From Elusimicrobia bacterium RIFOXYA2_FULL_47_53 (lineage in GTDB: Bacteria > Elusimicrobiota > Endomicrobiia > Endomicrobiales > XYA2-FULL-47-53): a stretch of 64,000 nucleotides of DNA. This document shows positions 1 to 7,633 of the stretch, one piece after another (position 1 is the first letter of the stretch; the number at the start of each line of letters is the position of its first letter). The position numbers were made by a program, and so were the translations under genes. The stretch spans positions 25,789 through 89,788 of the forward strand of contig MGVE01000010.1 in NCBI GenBank assembly GCA_001800315.1, given 5' to 3'. The notes beneath the pieces were generated by a model. The model was given only the letters and a program-made list of their open reading frames with translations. It was not told the origin of the DNA and searched no databases.

Positions 1-676
1 AAAGCAAAGCTTCCACATTTCTCAGAGACAAACCCTGCAGTTCCCTTACAAAATTGTCCTTTGAGACCAGAGGCACAAGCGATGGCCGCGGCTCCACTAC
101 GCCGTGCCCCGCGAGTTCGGCAAACCTGTATCCGTCGCCGGTGGAGCCGGTCCCCGGATATGAAAGCCCCCCGGTTCCTATTATGACTTTTTTCGCGTAG
201 TACTCAGAATTGCCGGCCGCGACGCCGGTTACAGCGCCCTGCGCCGCCAGTATTTTTCTTACCGGCATATTCACCAGTATCTCAACTTTCCCCTCAGCTA
301 AATATTTTTTAAGCGCGCCCACAACCGTTTCGGCCATATCGCTTACAGGAAATATCCTGCCGCCTCTTTCAACTTTTGTTTCCACGCCGAGCCTGTTAAA
401 GAGCTCAACCGTCTGCTGGTTTGAAAATACAGTAAGCGCCCTGTAAAGAAACTTCCCGCCGGAGCCGTAGCACGCTATAAAGTTTTTCAGGTCTCCGGCA
501 TTGGTGATATTACACCTGCCTTTCCCGGTAATCAGAAGTTTCTTTCCAAGCTCAGGATTTTTTTCCAGCAGAAGAACTTTTTTGCCGCCGGCCGCAGCCG
601 CGCCGGCGGCCAGCATGCCGGCCGCGCCGCCCCCGACAACAATGACATCATAATTTTTCGTGCTCGGCTTATTCAT
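1..676 (-). CDS. BaiN/HI0933-family flavoprotein, N-terminal part (runs off window)
   Basis: The minus strand reads an unbroken frame from an ATG at 676 to the window edge. The product opens with a Rossmann FAD-binding motif (VVGGGAAGMLAAGAAAAGG) at about residues 11-29, followed by a KNPELGKKLLITGKGRCNITN stretch that is diagnostic of the HI0933/YhiN/BaiN family, and later GTGGLSYPGTGSTGDGY, the second conserved block. Members are FAD enzymes of poorly settled function (named from the bile-acid 7-dehydroxylation gene baiN, or aminoacetone oxidase). The start overlaps the stop of the small membrane gene at 669-935 by eight bases, so the two are probably co-translated. The C-terminal half lies outside the window. 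Family assignment is secure; the substrate is not known. Confidence 0.9.
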   Translation of the reverse strand, partial: MNKPSTKNYDVIVVGGGAAGMLAAGAAAAGGKKVLLLEKNPELGKKLLITGKGRCNITNAGDLKNFIACYGSGGKFLYRALTVFSNQQTVELFNRLGVETKVERGGRIFPVSDMAETVVGALKKYLAEGKVEILVNMPVRKILAAQGAVTGVAAGNSEYYAKKVIIGTGGLSYPGTGSTGDGYRFAELAGHGVVEPRPSLVPLVSKDNFVRELQGLSLRNVEALL

Positions 677-935
677 GATTATTGGAATATCCCAGGTTTC
701 TGTGGTAAAGCGCTATATCAATACAGACCATCAGGGCGTTGAACAAATATAAATATATGACAAAATCAAAGCTGTACTTTACTTTATGAATAATGCCGGA
801 CAAATATCCGGCTATAACGATATACAAAAATACCGCGCTCTTACTTCCGTTGTCCTTTGTCTTGTACGACTTATAAATTGAAAACGGCCAGGCAGCCCCG
901 AAACAAGCGAGCATAATTATCTCAAAAACACTCAT
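669..935 (-). CDS. Small three-helix membrane protein (SemiSWEET/PQ-loop-like size)
   Basis: This 88-residue protein begins after a good ribosome site (AGAGGAG). Three hydrophobic segments are visible at about residues 4-18, 34-50 and 57-76, with a basic SYKTKD loop between the first and second. The CFGAAWPFSIYKSYKTK pattern recurs in a widespread family of uncharacterised small membrane proteins from anaerobes; the three-helix layout resembles one half of a PQ-loop transporter, but the proline-glutamine signature is absent. It is coupled by an eight-base overlap to the flavoprotein gene that follows. Function unknown. Confidence 0.75.
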   Translation of the reverse strand: MSVFEIIMLACFGAAWPFSIYKSYKTKDNGSKSAVFLYIVIAGYLSGIIHKVKYSFDFVIYLYLFNALMVCIDIALYHRNLGYSNNHE

Positions 936-991
936 GGTTCTCCTCTTGAAAAACTCCGCTCATCATTATACTAACTTTTAGAGCAGTTTCC

Positions 992-1033
992 AAAAAAAAG
1001 CCCCACCCCTGGGGGGAGGGGTGGGGGGCTTTT
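992..1033 (-). terminator. Strong rho-independent terminator, probably bidirectional
   Basis: A very GC-rich hairpin (AAAAGCCCCACCCCT paired with AGGGGTGGGG and a CTTTT tail around a G-rich loop) is flanked by an A-run on one side and T-run on the other. On the minus strand it closes the Rrf2-ferredoxin operon that ends at 1070. Confidence 0.85.
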
Positions 1034-1069
1034 ATATTACAGTTACATTTAAAGTGAGCGCTCTTCTTA

Positions 1070-1909
1070 CTATATTATATCACCCTTAATGGAAATTGTA
1101 TACTCTTTTATAGGAATATTTTTTCCCGATTTGGCTATTGCTTCCTGCACTATGGATTCTACTCCGAAGCAGCACGGAACCTCCATATGCACGATAGTAA
1201 CGGATTTCAGTCCACTATTTTTAAAGATCTCGGAAAGCTTGTCTATATAGGCCTCCGCCGAATCGTCCAGCTTGGGGCAGAATATAGTCAATATCTTTCC
1301 TTTCAGGAACCTTCTGTGGAAATCCGCGTAGGCGAAAGGAACGCAATCAGCAGCCACCAGAAGTTCGGCTCCCTTGAGATACGGTGCGGCCGGATTAAGA
1401 AGATGCAGTTCTATCGGCCACTGCCTGAGTTCGGAAGAGAGCTTAACATTTGACGGCTCCTGTTTAGCGGCTGACTCACCGGTAAAATCCTGCATCGCCG
1501 AGCCCGGGCAGCCGCACGCCGAGTGCTGATGTTTCATATCCTTCTCCTTAGCGTCGTCCGGCTGAACTTTTATCTTATTGTCCTTAAGGTATTTCTCCGC
1601 TATCATTAAAAATTCGTCCTGTCCGTGATCCGCGAGATGTTTTAAATGCGCCTTGATAGTCTCGGGGCCTGCCTTAACAATATTTTTCATCACTTTCTTT
1701 TCATCGTAGGGTTCCGCTTCTCTTTTTTCAACCGTTATGGCGCCCTGCGGACAATGGCCTATGCAGGCGCCCAGCCCGTCGCAAAAAAGATCGCTTATAA
1801 GCCTTGCTTTCCCGTCCGTCACCTGCAAAGCGCCTTCGGGGCAATTCGGTATGCACAGCCCGCAGCCATTGCATTTGCCTTCGTCAATCCTTATAACTTC
1901 TCTTTTCAT
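1070..1909 (-). CDS. Two-cluster 4Fe-4S ferredoxin-domain protein
   Basis: A 279-residue protein with an N-terminal bacterial-type ferredoxin domain. The first cluster motif is CNGCGLCIPNCPEG (from residue 13), the second is the modified CDGLGACIGHCPQG (about 43-56). A middle linker contains a CGCPGSA motif, and the C-terminal 100 residues form a separate alpha/beta-looking domain with two conserved cysteine positions (AADCVPFAYADF and VPCCFG). This architecture is common in strict anaerobes beside Rrf2 regulators and is usually left as an electron-transfer or Fe-S protein of unknown partner. The start codon overlaps the Rrf2 gene stop in an ATGA, so the pair is translationally coupled and presumably under Rrf2 control. 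The domain call is certain; the partner is unknown. Confidence 0.9.
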   Translation of the reverse strand: MKREVIRIDEGKCNGCGLCIPNCPEGALQVTDGKARLISDLFCDGLGACIGHCPQGAITVEKREAEPYDEKKVMKNIVKAGPETIKAHLKHLADHGQDEFLMIAEKYLKDNKIKVQPDDAKEKDMKHQHSACGCPGSAMQDFTGESAAKQEPSNVKLSSELRQWPIELHLLNPAAPYLKGAELLVAADCVPFAYADFHRRFLKGKILTIFCPKLDDSAEAYIDKLSEIFKNSGLKSVTIVHMEVPCCFGVESIVQEAIAKSGKNIPIKEYTISIKGDII

Positions 1910-2349
1910 GGCTTTCCCCTTTTTACCCGCCTGCCCGGCCTGGACTCCAGATCGTTTTTAAGAGTCCCTATGGAAATACCGCTAAACTCATCTTTCAGCT
2001 TTCTCTCTACTGCTTTTATGCGGGCCCTCAACACACAGCGTCCGCGCTCAGGGCAGATACTTTTTCTAAACATGCAGTCAGCCATTTCAATATTACCCTG
2101 AAACAGCCTTATTATCCCGGTTATATACACATCCTCCGGCCTGCGCCTGAATTTTACTCCTCCGCACGCGCCTTCCTTAGACTCCAGAATACCGTCTTGC
2201 TTGAGAAGCCGGAGAATATTCCTTAAATACTGTTTGGGTATGCCCTCGCTTTGAGCTATCTCGGTAGAGGCCACGCACCTTCCGGGATTTCTTGAAAGAT
2301 ACATGAGAGCCCTGATGGCATAATCCGTATTTTTTGTAATGAGTTTCAA
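1906..2349 (-). CDS. Rrf2-family transcriptional regulator, probably Fe-S binding
   Basis: A 147-residue Rrf2 protein. The N-terminal winged helix is clear (KNTDYAIRALMYLS, then IAQSEGIPKQYLRNILRLLKQDG). Three cysteines at 92, 99 and 105 (DCMFRKSICPERGRC) sit where IscR and NsrR hold their Fe-S cluster, so redox, NO or iron-sulfur sensing is likely. It is longer than usual at the C terminus, with a basic tail. A 27-base near-perfect palindrome lies just upstream of the start and is the obvious operator, suggesting autoregulation together with the downstream ferredoxin gene. The exact signal cannot be told from sequence. Confidence 0.92.
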   Translation of the reverse strand: MKLITKNTDYAIRALMYLSRNPGRCVASTEIAQSEGIPKQYLRNILRLLKQDGILESKEGACGGVKFRRRPEDVYITGIIRLFQGNIEMADCMFRKSICPERGRCVLRARIKAVERKLKDEFSGISIGTLKNDLESRPGRRVKRGKP

Positions 2350-2362
2350 AAAGAAATCTCCC

Positions 2363-2389
2363 TAACTAACACTATTATAGTATTAGTTA
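2363..2389. promoter_or_regulatory. Palindromic operator upstream of the Rrf2 gene
   Basis: A 27-base palindrome with one mismatched pair: arms TAACTAACACTAT and ATAGTATTAGTTA around a single central T. It lies 14 bases before the Rrf2 ATG and contains a TATAGT-like -10. Size and position match Rrf2-family operators; binding by this Rrf2 is inferred. Confidence 0.7.
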
Positions 2390-2410
2390 AATGATTTGTC
2401 AATAGCCCGA

Positions 2411-2443
2411 AAAAATAAAACTGCCCGGGCAAAAGGCAGTTTT
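2411..2443 (-). terminator. Rho-independent terminator after the aldolase gene
   Basis: On the minus strand AAAACTGCC pairs with GGGCAGTTTT across a TTTTGCCC loop region and is followed by ATTTTTT. It lies 38 bases after the aldolase stop and closes the glucoamylase-aldolase operon. Confidence 0.8.
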
Positions 2444-2481
2444 CATTGACTCCGGAAAATATTCGCTCAGCATGGTAAAAC

Positions 2482-3492
2482 CTACTCAATCATTTTGTCG
2501 TAAAAAGCTATGTAGTCGTCGGGGTTATCGCTCGCGCGCAGTTTTATGGCGTCCCTGGGATGCTCATTGAGCTGGCCGGTTATCATATAAGGTATAGTAA
2601 ATCCCCACTCTATTTTTTTGCGCAGAGGCAAAAAAACATTCTGAATGCATTCAAGCACCGGCCTTATATCGTATTTCGGGTTTTTCAGAAATCCTATCAG
2701 CAGCTCCAGGGGACAGTTGCCGGCTCCGCGGCCCAACCCGTCAATAGTGGCATCCAGCCTGTTGACCCCGTTGATTATGGCTTCAATTGTGTTGGCGTAG
2801 GCCAGCTGCTGGTTATTATGCGTATGTATGCCAATCTGCTTCCCCGTGCCTTTCATGGCGCTTGAAAACTTCCTGCAGAGGTCTCTGACCTGTTCGGAAT
2901 ACATAGAGCCGAAGCTGTCAACTATATAGATGGTTCCGACATCGCTTTTAGCTATCACATCAAGCGCCTTATTAAGGTCGGAATCCTTAACAACCGATAT
3001 TGACATGAGATTTAGCGTAGTCTCGTAGCCTTTGTCGGCAGCGTCTTTCACCATATCTAAAGCCGTGGGTATCTGGTGGATATAGGTGGCAACCCGTACG
3101 CAGTCAAAAACACTTTTGCTTTTTGGGAGTATGTCGTGATGGTAGTCGGTCCTTTCGGCGTCCGCCATAACACAGAGCTTCATTTTGTTCTTTTCTCCGC
3201 CAATAATCCTCTTTATATCGTCCTCGTCGCAGAACTTCCAACGGCCGTAATCGGCAGGCGAAAATATCTTTTTGTCAGCCTTATAACCAAACTCCATATA
3301 ATCCACTCCGGCGGCCAGGCAGGTATTGTAAACCGCCATTACAAAACTATCGTCAAAATTGTGGTTATTCATAAGGCCGCCGTCGCGCACAGTACAGTCA
3401 AGAATCTTTATCTCGGGCCTGTAAGTAACCCATGAATCCCCGCCGTTTCCAGCGGCTTTTTTTACCTTAATTTTTGATTTTGCCTTTGCCAT
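2482..3492 (-). CDS. DRE-TIM metallolyase (4-hydroxy-2-oxovalerate aldolase-like)
   Basis: A 336-residue TIM-barrel enzyme of the HMG-CoA lyase/aldolase superfamily. Visible signatures are LDCTVRDGG (residues 31-39, catalytic Arg-Asp), the metal-binding HTHNN near residue 223, and GLGRGAGNCPLE near 253. These are the marks of the DmpG-like branch, but there is no partner acyl-CoA aldehyde dehydrogenase, so the substrate is open. The basic N-terminal tail (AKAKSKIKVKK) is unusual. The start is supported by a strong GGAGGAAGG site and lies 26 bases inside the end of the glucoamylase gene. The combination with a secreted carbohydrate enzyme is a genomic link without a clear biochemical reason. 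Confidence 0.85.
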   Translation of the reverse strand: MAKAKSKIKVKKAAGNGGDSWVTYRPEIKILDCTVRDGGLMNNHNFDDSFVMAVYNTCLAAGVDYMEFGYKADKKIFSPADYGRWKFCDEDDIKRIIGGEKNKMKLCVMADAERTDYHHDILPKSKSVFDCVRVATYIHQIPTALDMVKDAADKGYETTLNLMSISVVKDSDLNKALDVIAKSDVGTIYIVDSFGSMYSEQVRDLCRKFSSAMKGTGKQIGIHTHNNQQLAYANTIEAIINGVNRLDATIDGLGRGAGNCPLELLIGFLKNPKYDIRPVLECIQNVFLPLRKKIEWGFTIPYMITGQLNEHPRDAIKLRASDNPDDYIAFYDKMIE

Positions 3493-5791
3493 TTTCCCTT
3501 CCTCCGTTATTATTGTTTATTTCAAAAAAATTTTCGTCTTTCAGCAGATGAGCGGCTTTTTTAAATATTTCGTCCGACTCAAAACGCTTTCTGACCGCGT
3601 TGCCGTTTAAATAATTATCCAGAGCCAGCAGTATCATGCCCTGATCCAGCGCCAGGTACTTATACGCGACTTTTTTTGTCTTCGGGTCCAGGGCGTCATA
3701 AAAACCGTATTCTCCGTAAACATCCCAGCCAGACGCCATTCTACGGATATTCTTTACCGCCTCTTTGGGCGAGGCCTCAAGCGCAAGGAAAGAGGCGTGA
3801 GGCGTCACCGCGCCTGAGTTGTAGCCCATGATTCCGAGAGGCTTGACTCCGTATTCAAGATAACCGCCTTCGGGATTTGAAGACGGGCTCATTCCCCAGA
3901 CCGGGTACTTGAGCTCTTTTAGCGCGTAATCCATAGAAACCGCAACATGGGCTTCGGCATTGGGACCTAAAGCTCCCGGTGAAAACCTGCTTTCGTCAAT
4001 CAAAAGCGCGGGCATGAGCGCTTCAAACATGCTCCCGCCCCAGGAAGGAACATACCTGAATTTTTTGTACTCATACCAGCCGCCGTAGTAGCTTATCCTG
4101 CCGAATTTCTTTTGTGTTCTGCCCTTTGGCTCCTGAGTGACCCATTTGCTTCCCTCGGGAAAAGTCCTTGCCATTTTAAACCAGTGCGCTTCCTCCACAT
4201 CACCTCTGCCTATCGCTATAAAGCTCGCGAGCCTCGGTTCCGCGTAAAGGACACCGTAATGGTAATTAACATAATCACCCATGTTTTCAAAGTAGCCGTG
4301 CCACATCTGCTGTTCAACCCTGTCATAGAAAAACCCAAAATCCCATTTCTTTAAAATCGCGGAGCAGGTTTCACCTATCTCGTCAGGGAACGCGTTTTTG
4401 GCAACATACACGCCGGCCGCGAGCCAGCCTGAATCCACAAAAGATACAAAGTAGTCCGTTCTCGCGCCCCAAGTGGTATCGTAATAATTAAAAAGAAAAC
4501 CGCTCCGCGATCTCTCAAGCTTTGAGACCGTCTTTAGCGTCAGCCTTAATCTCGCGACGGCGTCTTCCCTGGAAATGAAACCGAAATCGCGGGCCGCGAC
4601 CACAGCCGCCAGGTAAATACCGATGTTGGTGATATTAGTATAATCGCCTATGAAAGAGCCTTTACCCAGGGGCGTGTCACTGCCAAGCGCGATGGTGTCC
4701 AGGGGCAGTCCGTGTTCGGTATCGGTTATATCATTAAAAAAACGCCATGTGTCGCTGGCTATCTGAATGAGGAATTCCCTGTCATCTGTTGAGAACTTCT
4801 TTTTAACCAGAGTCTTTTTTGGGAAACCGCCCAGGCGGCTCATAAGATATTTTTTGTACTCGGCTTCGCCTGCAAAACCCAGCTTTTTCTGATCGTTTAT
4901 ATGCAGCCTGTAGCTTTCTTCGCCTTTCTGGCACAAAAGCATATAGCCGGGCTTTTCTTCAAGGTAAAGCTGAATCTTAAACGCGTCCTGCAATCCGCAG
5001 GGCTCTTTGCGGTAGCCGTCTTTTTCTTTGTCGGACGGGACCAGATACCATTTTGTGAAACTTTTGTCCTCAACCACCGAATACGCCTTGTCCCTGTACG
5101 GAAGCGGCGGGCTGTCAAAAACGGTCTGAATCGGAATATTCTTTTTTACAAACGCGATATTGTCAATGAAAACGGCGCCTTTTCTCTTTGTCACGCCTCT
5201 TTTATGAAATATTATTACCAGTTCGTCTAAATTCCTGAATGCTATCCCGTGATCTTTCCAGACCTCCGGGTTTGACTTATCGTACAGGCCGTTAAAATAC
5301 GCCAAAGGAATACTGACCCTTCTCCAGTTAGAGGTAATACCTTTTACCGTCTGCATGCCCGTGAGTTTAAAAAGCTTTGAATCCCGGTCTTTGAACTTTT
5401 TTATTTCCAGCCTGAAAGTTTCAGTAAAACCCGCTTTCGCGTCGCCTTTTATGTCAAACTCTATGTGATCGTAGCCGCTGGCGTCAAAATCATTGAGCCC
5501 CAGCCAGAATCCGTTAACCGCTTCACCGGCGAAATTCACGCTGTACTCAAGCCTGAGAGCCTTCCTGGAATTCTCCGGGCCCGGCATACTGGCTATCTGC
5601 GATCTGCAGTAGATTTTTTTATTGGACGGGTCTATGGTCCAGGTGCCGCTGGCGCCTCCGGCAGCGTTGGCGCCGCCCTCAAAGTTTTCTATCAAAAAAT
5701 AGCCCGTTGACGCTTGCGCGGCATGGGCATTTACTAAAGCTGAAAACAGGCTGACGAGCATTACTGCCGGCAGCAGAAGGCATTTATTCAC
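3467..5791 (-). CDS. Secreted glucoamylase-like protein with CIA30/CBM-type N-terminal domain
   Basis: A 774-residue protein with a signal peptide (MNKCLLLPAVMLVSLFSALVN, cleavage near AHAAQA). Residues about 30-215 form a beta-sandwich carbohydrate-binding-like domain (FLIENFEGG, FWLGLNDFDASGYDHIEFDI, LDELVIIFHKRG), the same type as in the plus-strand protein at 7634. Residues about 340-745 are the PF10091-type glycoamylase (alpha/alpha)6 domain: TWRFFNDITDTEHGLPLD, GDYTNITNIGIYLAAVVAARD, YVPSWGGSMFEALMP, YGFYDALDP and LDQGMILLALDNYLNG. Relatives include GH144/GH189 beta-1,2-glucan enzymes. A beta-glucan hydrolase acting outside the cytoplasm is likely; the linkage cannot be decided. It is transcribed with the overlapping DRE-TIM aldolase gene. 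Confidence 0.88.
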   Translation of the reverse strand: MNKCLLLPAVMLVSLFSALVNAHAAQASTGYFLIENFEGGANAAGGASGTWTIDPSNKKIYCRSQIASMPGPENSRKALRLEYSVNFAGEAVNGFWLGLNDFDASGYDHIEFDIKGDAKAGFTETFRLEIKKFKDRDSKLFKLTGMQTVKGITSNWRRVSIPLAYFNGLYDKSNPEVWKDHGIAFRNLDELVIIFHKRGVTKRKGAVFIDNIAFVKKNIPIQTVFDSPPLPYRDKAYSVVEDKSFTKWYLVPSDKEKDGYRKEPCGLQDAFKIQLYLEEKPGYMLLCQKGEESYRLHINDQKKLGFAGEAEYKKYLMSRLGGFPKKTLVKKKFSTDDREFLIQIASDTWRFFNDITDTEHGLPLDTIALGSDTPLGKGSFIGDYTNITNIGIYLAAVVAARDFGFISREDAVARLRLTLKTVSKLERSRSGFLFNYYDTTWGARTDYFVSFVDSGWLAAGVYVAKNAFPDEIGETCSAILKKWDFGFFYDRVEQQMWHGYFENMGDYVNYHYGVLYAEPRLASFIAIGRGDVEEAHWFKMARTFPEGSKWVTQEPKGRTQKKFGRISYYGGWYEYKKFRYVPSWGGSMFEALMPALLIDESRFSPGALGPNAEAHVAVSMDYALKELKYPVWGMSPSSNPEGGYLEYGVKPLGIMGYNSGAVTPHASFLALEASPKEAVKNIRRMASGWDVYGEYGFYDALDPKTKKVAYKYLALDQGMILLALDNYLNGNAVRKRFESDEIFKKAAHLLKDENFFEINNNNGGRENGKGKIKN

Positions 5792-5869
5792 AAAAATCCC
5801 CGTATATTTGAGCGCTAATTATAGATTATTAGGCGGCTTAAGTCAAAAGAAAACGGCGCAGGGTAATAT

Positions 5870-6382
5870 TTATATAAAACGCTCAAATTTATCCTTTTTA
5901 ACTTTACATATGGGGCATGTCTCGGGAGCGCTGTCCCTCGCGCACAAATAGCCGCATACCCTGCAGCGCCATACCGGATAGGGGAGCCCGCCTGAAACGC
6001 CGGTTTTTTCACTGCTGCCGGTTTTTTTTCTCTCCGAAAGCGAAGGCCTTCTTTCAGGGATGGAGCCTAAACGCTTTTTTCCGCTTAACACTTCGCCGGA
6101 AACATATAACCCGCAATAGCAGGCTCCGTATTCATTCAAATCTTGATCGCGGTAGTCGCAGGGGCAGATTATATCAAGGTCCGCGGAACGCTCGCCGCTT
6201 GAAAGCCTGCACGGACAGCTCTGGTAACCATATCTCTTCTCGTTTACCAGAAGCCCGGAAACAAGTTCTTTGGAAAATTCGGTGTCGGGATTTAAAGCGT
6301 ATCCGCCGCCCTCTGCCTCTTTTTTTATGCGCCGGTATGAAGCCTCTATCTCAAAATCAGCGGGATTTATTTTATTTTCCAT
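5870..6382 (-). CDS. Ferredoxin:thioredoxin reductase catalytic domain fused to a rubredoxin
   Basis: A 170-residue two-domain redox protein. The first domain carries the six cysteines of the ferredoxin-thioredoxin reductase catalytic subunit as CPCR (C56, C58), CPC (C73, C75) and CYC (C88, C90); the last motif is CYC in place of the usual CHC, and the spacing differs slightly from the plant enzyme (14 and 12 residues between motifs). After a Ser/Lys-rich linker a rubredoxin-like knuckle pair follows: WRCRVCGY (C140, C143) and APETCPIC (C156, C159), the rubrerythrin-tail type. The start overlaps the glutaredoxin gene by 11 bases. It likely passes electrons from ferredoxin or rubredoxin partners to the glutaredoxin-like protein. 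Confidence 0.9.
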   Translation of the reverse strand: MENKINPADFEIEASYRRIKKEAEGGGYALNPDTEFSKELVSGLLVNEKRYGYQSCPCRLSSGERSADLDIICPCDYRDQDLNEYGACYCGLYVSGEVLSGKKRLGSIPERRPSLSERKKTGSSEKTGVSGGLPYPVWRCRVCGYLCARDSAPETCPICKVKKDKFERFI

Positions 6383-6659
6383 GGCCCAATCCTTTTTTTA
6401 TCTTATCCGGGTCATAACCCACAATGCACTTCTCTCCGCCAATAACAACCGTAGGGAAAGACCCTGATGGATTCCACTTGCCCAGTTCTTCCTGCGCCTC
6501 CCGGCGTTCCTCTCCGGAAAGAGTGTCAACATCAACAAAATAATATTCAATCCCCATATCGTTTAACATCTTTTTGGTTTTTTTGCACCAGACGCAGGTG
6601 CTTAAAGCGTAGATCACGATTTCGCCCTTGTTTTTTCCTTTTACATGATTGTAGTTCAT
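6372..6659 (-). CDS. Glutaredoxin-family thiol-disulfide protein (CVWC active site)
   Basis: A 95-residue glutaredoxin/NrdH-type protein: [18 protein letters not shown] carries the dithiol active site at about residues 22-25, FPTVVIGG holds the cis-proline and GYDPDKI the C-terminal glutathione-site region. The first ten residues are a short basic extension. It overlaps the FTR-rubredoxin gene that follows, and this pairing is repeated in other anaerobes, so the FTR protein is its probable reductant. No glutathione genes are nearby. Confidence 0.92.
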   Translation of the reverse strand: MNYNHVKGKNKGEIVIYALSTCVWCKKTKKMLNDMGIEYYFVDVDTLSGEERREAQEELGKWNPSGSFPTVVIGGEKCIVGYDPDKIKKGLGHGK

Positions 6660-6676
6660 TTTTAAAACCTCTTATT

Positions 6677-6842
6677 GAGTCAGTTGAAAAACCTCTTTTG
6701 AACTGCAATTTTGGCCTTTGGCCTGCGGCTTCGTTGGCCTCAGCTTACAGATACTCCGTGGAGCATATGCTAAGCTTCAGCCGCCTCGCCTCGGCACAAA
6801 ACCCAAAATTTCGCTCCTGAAACAGGCTTTTTCAATTGACTC
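6677..6842. repeat. Small element with terminal inverted repeats (MITE-like)
   Basis: The ends are inverted copies: GAGTCAGTTGAAAAACCT at 6677-6694 and AGGCTTTTTCAATTGACTC at 6824-6842. The same end sequence recurs at 18316, 18718, 18905-18919 (inverted) and 25168-25187. The interior holds a second nested hairpin around CTCAGCTTA and TAAGCTTCAG. It has no coding capacity. The right end contains the TGA stop of the neighbouring YhcH-type gene. Confidence 0.65.
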
Positions 6843-7278
6843 TTATCTTAAATATTAACTTTTTGATCCGTCTGGAACCGCCGCACAAGGGAGCATGGGC
6901 GTCAGAGGGATAAAAAACAGCCAGGTCTCCCGGATTAAGCGTCAGCAGGCATAGCGGCCGGCCGGCAAAAAACATTACATCTTTTTTTGAATCGTATTTA
7001 TTACTTATCCGCCCGCTTTTCTTTACCGGAGCCCAGCCTATATTTTCGCGGCCCGAAACGAGCAGATGCGCGTCAATATAGCGCCTGTGCGCTTCAAGGC
7101 GTGCCGCCTTAACCGGGGCGCCCTCAAAAACAACGGCATAAATATTATCGCCGTCAATCTCATGACTGCCGGAGGGCAACGCCATTAAATCGGTATTTTT
7201 CAGATAATTTAAAATTTTTCTTAAAACAGCCGCGTTAAACAGCTTTTTGTTTAAGACCGATAGATTGTCTAAAATCAT
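6832..7278 (-). CDS. YhcH/YjgK/YiaL-family protein (DUF386)
   Basis: A 148-residue cupin-like protein of the YhcH/EbgC/NanQ family, which includes sugar anomerases acting on sialic acid and similar sugars. Recognisable blocks are HEIDGDNIYAVV near residue 40, EAHRRYIDAHLLVSG near 62, GWAPV, and LNPGDLAVFYPSDAHAP near 117, which contain the conserved His/Glu metal-site residues. The ATG at 7278 was chosen because the protein then starts MILDNLSVL as in the family and follows AGGTGAG; an upstream ATG at 7341 would add 21 atypical residues. The stop falls inside a terminal inverted repeat of the adjacent small element. Confidence 0.85.
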   Translation of the reverse strand: MILDNLSVLNKKLFNAAVLRKILNYLKNTDLMALPSGSHEIDGDNIYAVVFEGAPVKAARLEAHRRYIDAHLLVSGRENIGWAPVKKSGRISNKYDSKKDVMFFAGRPLCLLTLNPGDLAVFYPSDAHAPLCGGSRRIKKLIFKIRVN

Positions 7279-7455
7279 ATTATTGAACTCACCTGTTCCA
7301 TTGGCGATTAACAGCATTTTCAGCCGGAAAAGCCTGCCCATTAACGGATTTACTTTACTAAAACAAACGGCCTATTGCAATAGTCCCGGCGGAGAAGCGA
7401 ACTAATCCTCCGTCAAGGCGGCGCGGTCGTTCTGGAGTCCACCGTAGCGGACAAA

Positions 7456-7506
7456 GAATCTCGTCACTGGATGAAAAACGAGCCCCTTCGCTTCGTTCAG
7501 AGTGAC
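7456..7506 (-). repeat. Dispersed intergenic repeat, copy 1
   Basis: This 51-base segment is the reverse complement, with about five mismatches, of 8825-8875. Both contain CTGAACGAAGCGAAGGG and end in CGACGAGATTC-like sequence. The rest of the 355-base gap between 7279 and 7633 holds further GC-rich repeat debris and the promoter at 7577; no gene is visible in it. Confidence 0.7.
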
Positions 7507-7576
7507 TTAACTATCCGACAAAACCTTCACCGTCCAACCATGGACACTCGCTGAGGATTAAGGAGCTGATAATTAT

Positions 7577-7605
7577 TTGACTTTTAATTACGCAATATAT
7601 AAAAT
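7577..7605 (+). promoter_or_regulatory. Sigma-70-type promoter for the CIA30-domain gene
   Basis: TTGACT at 7577-7582, a 17-base spacer and TAAAAT at 7600-7605, about 28 bases before the ATG at 7634, which follows AGAGGAG. Confidence 0.7.
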
Positions 7606-7633
7606 GCCGAAATAATATACCAGAGGAGAAAAA

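Noticed and set aside
1187..2101. Plus-strand open frames across the ferredoxin and Rrf2 genes
   Set aside because: They are shadows of well-supported minus-strand genes, have no ribosome sites and no family resemblance.
2482..3492. Assigning the DRE-TIM enzyme as DmpG of an aromatic degradation pathway
   Set aside because: No DmpF-like aldehyde dehydrogenase or other meta-cleavage gene is nearby and the partner is a glucoamylase, so only the superfamily is claimed.
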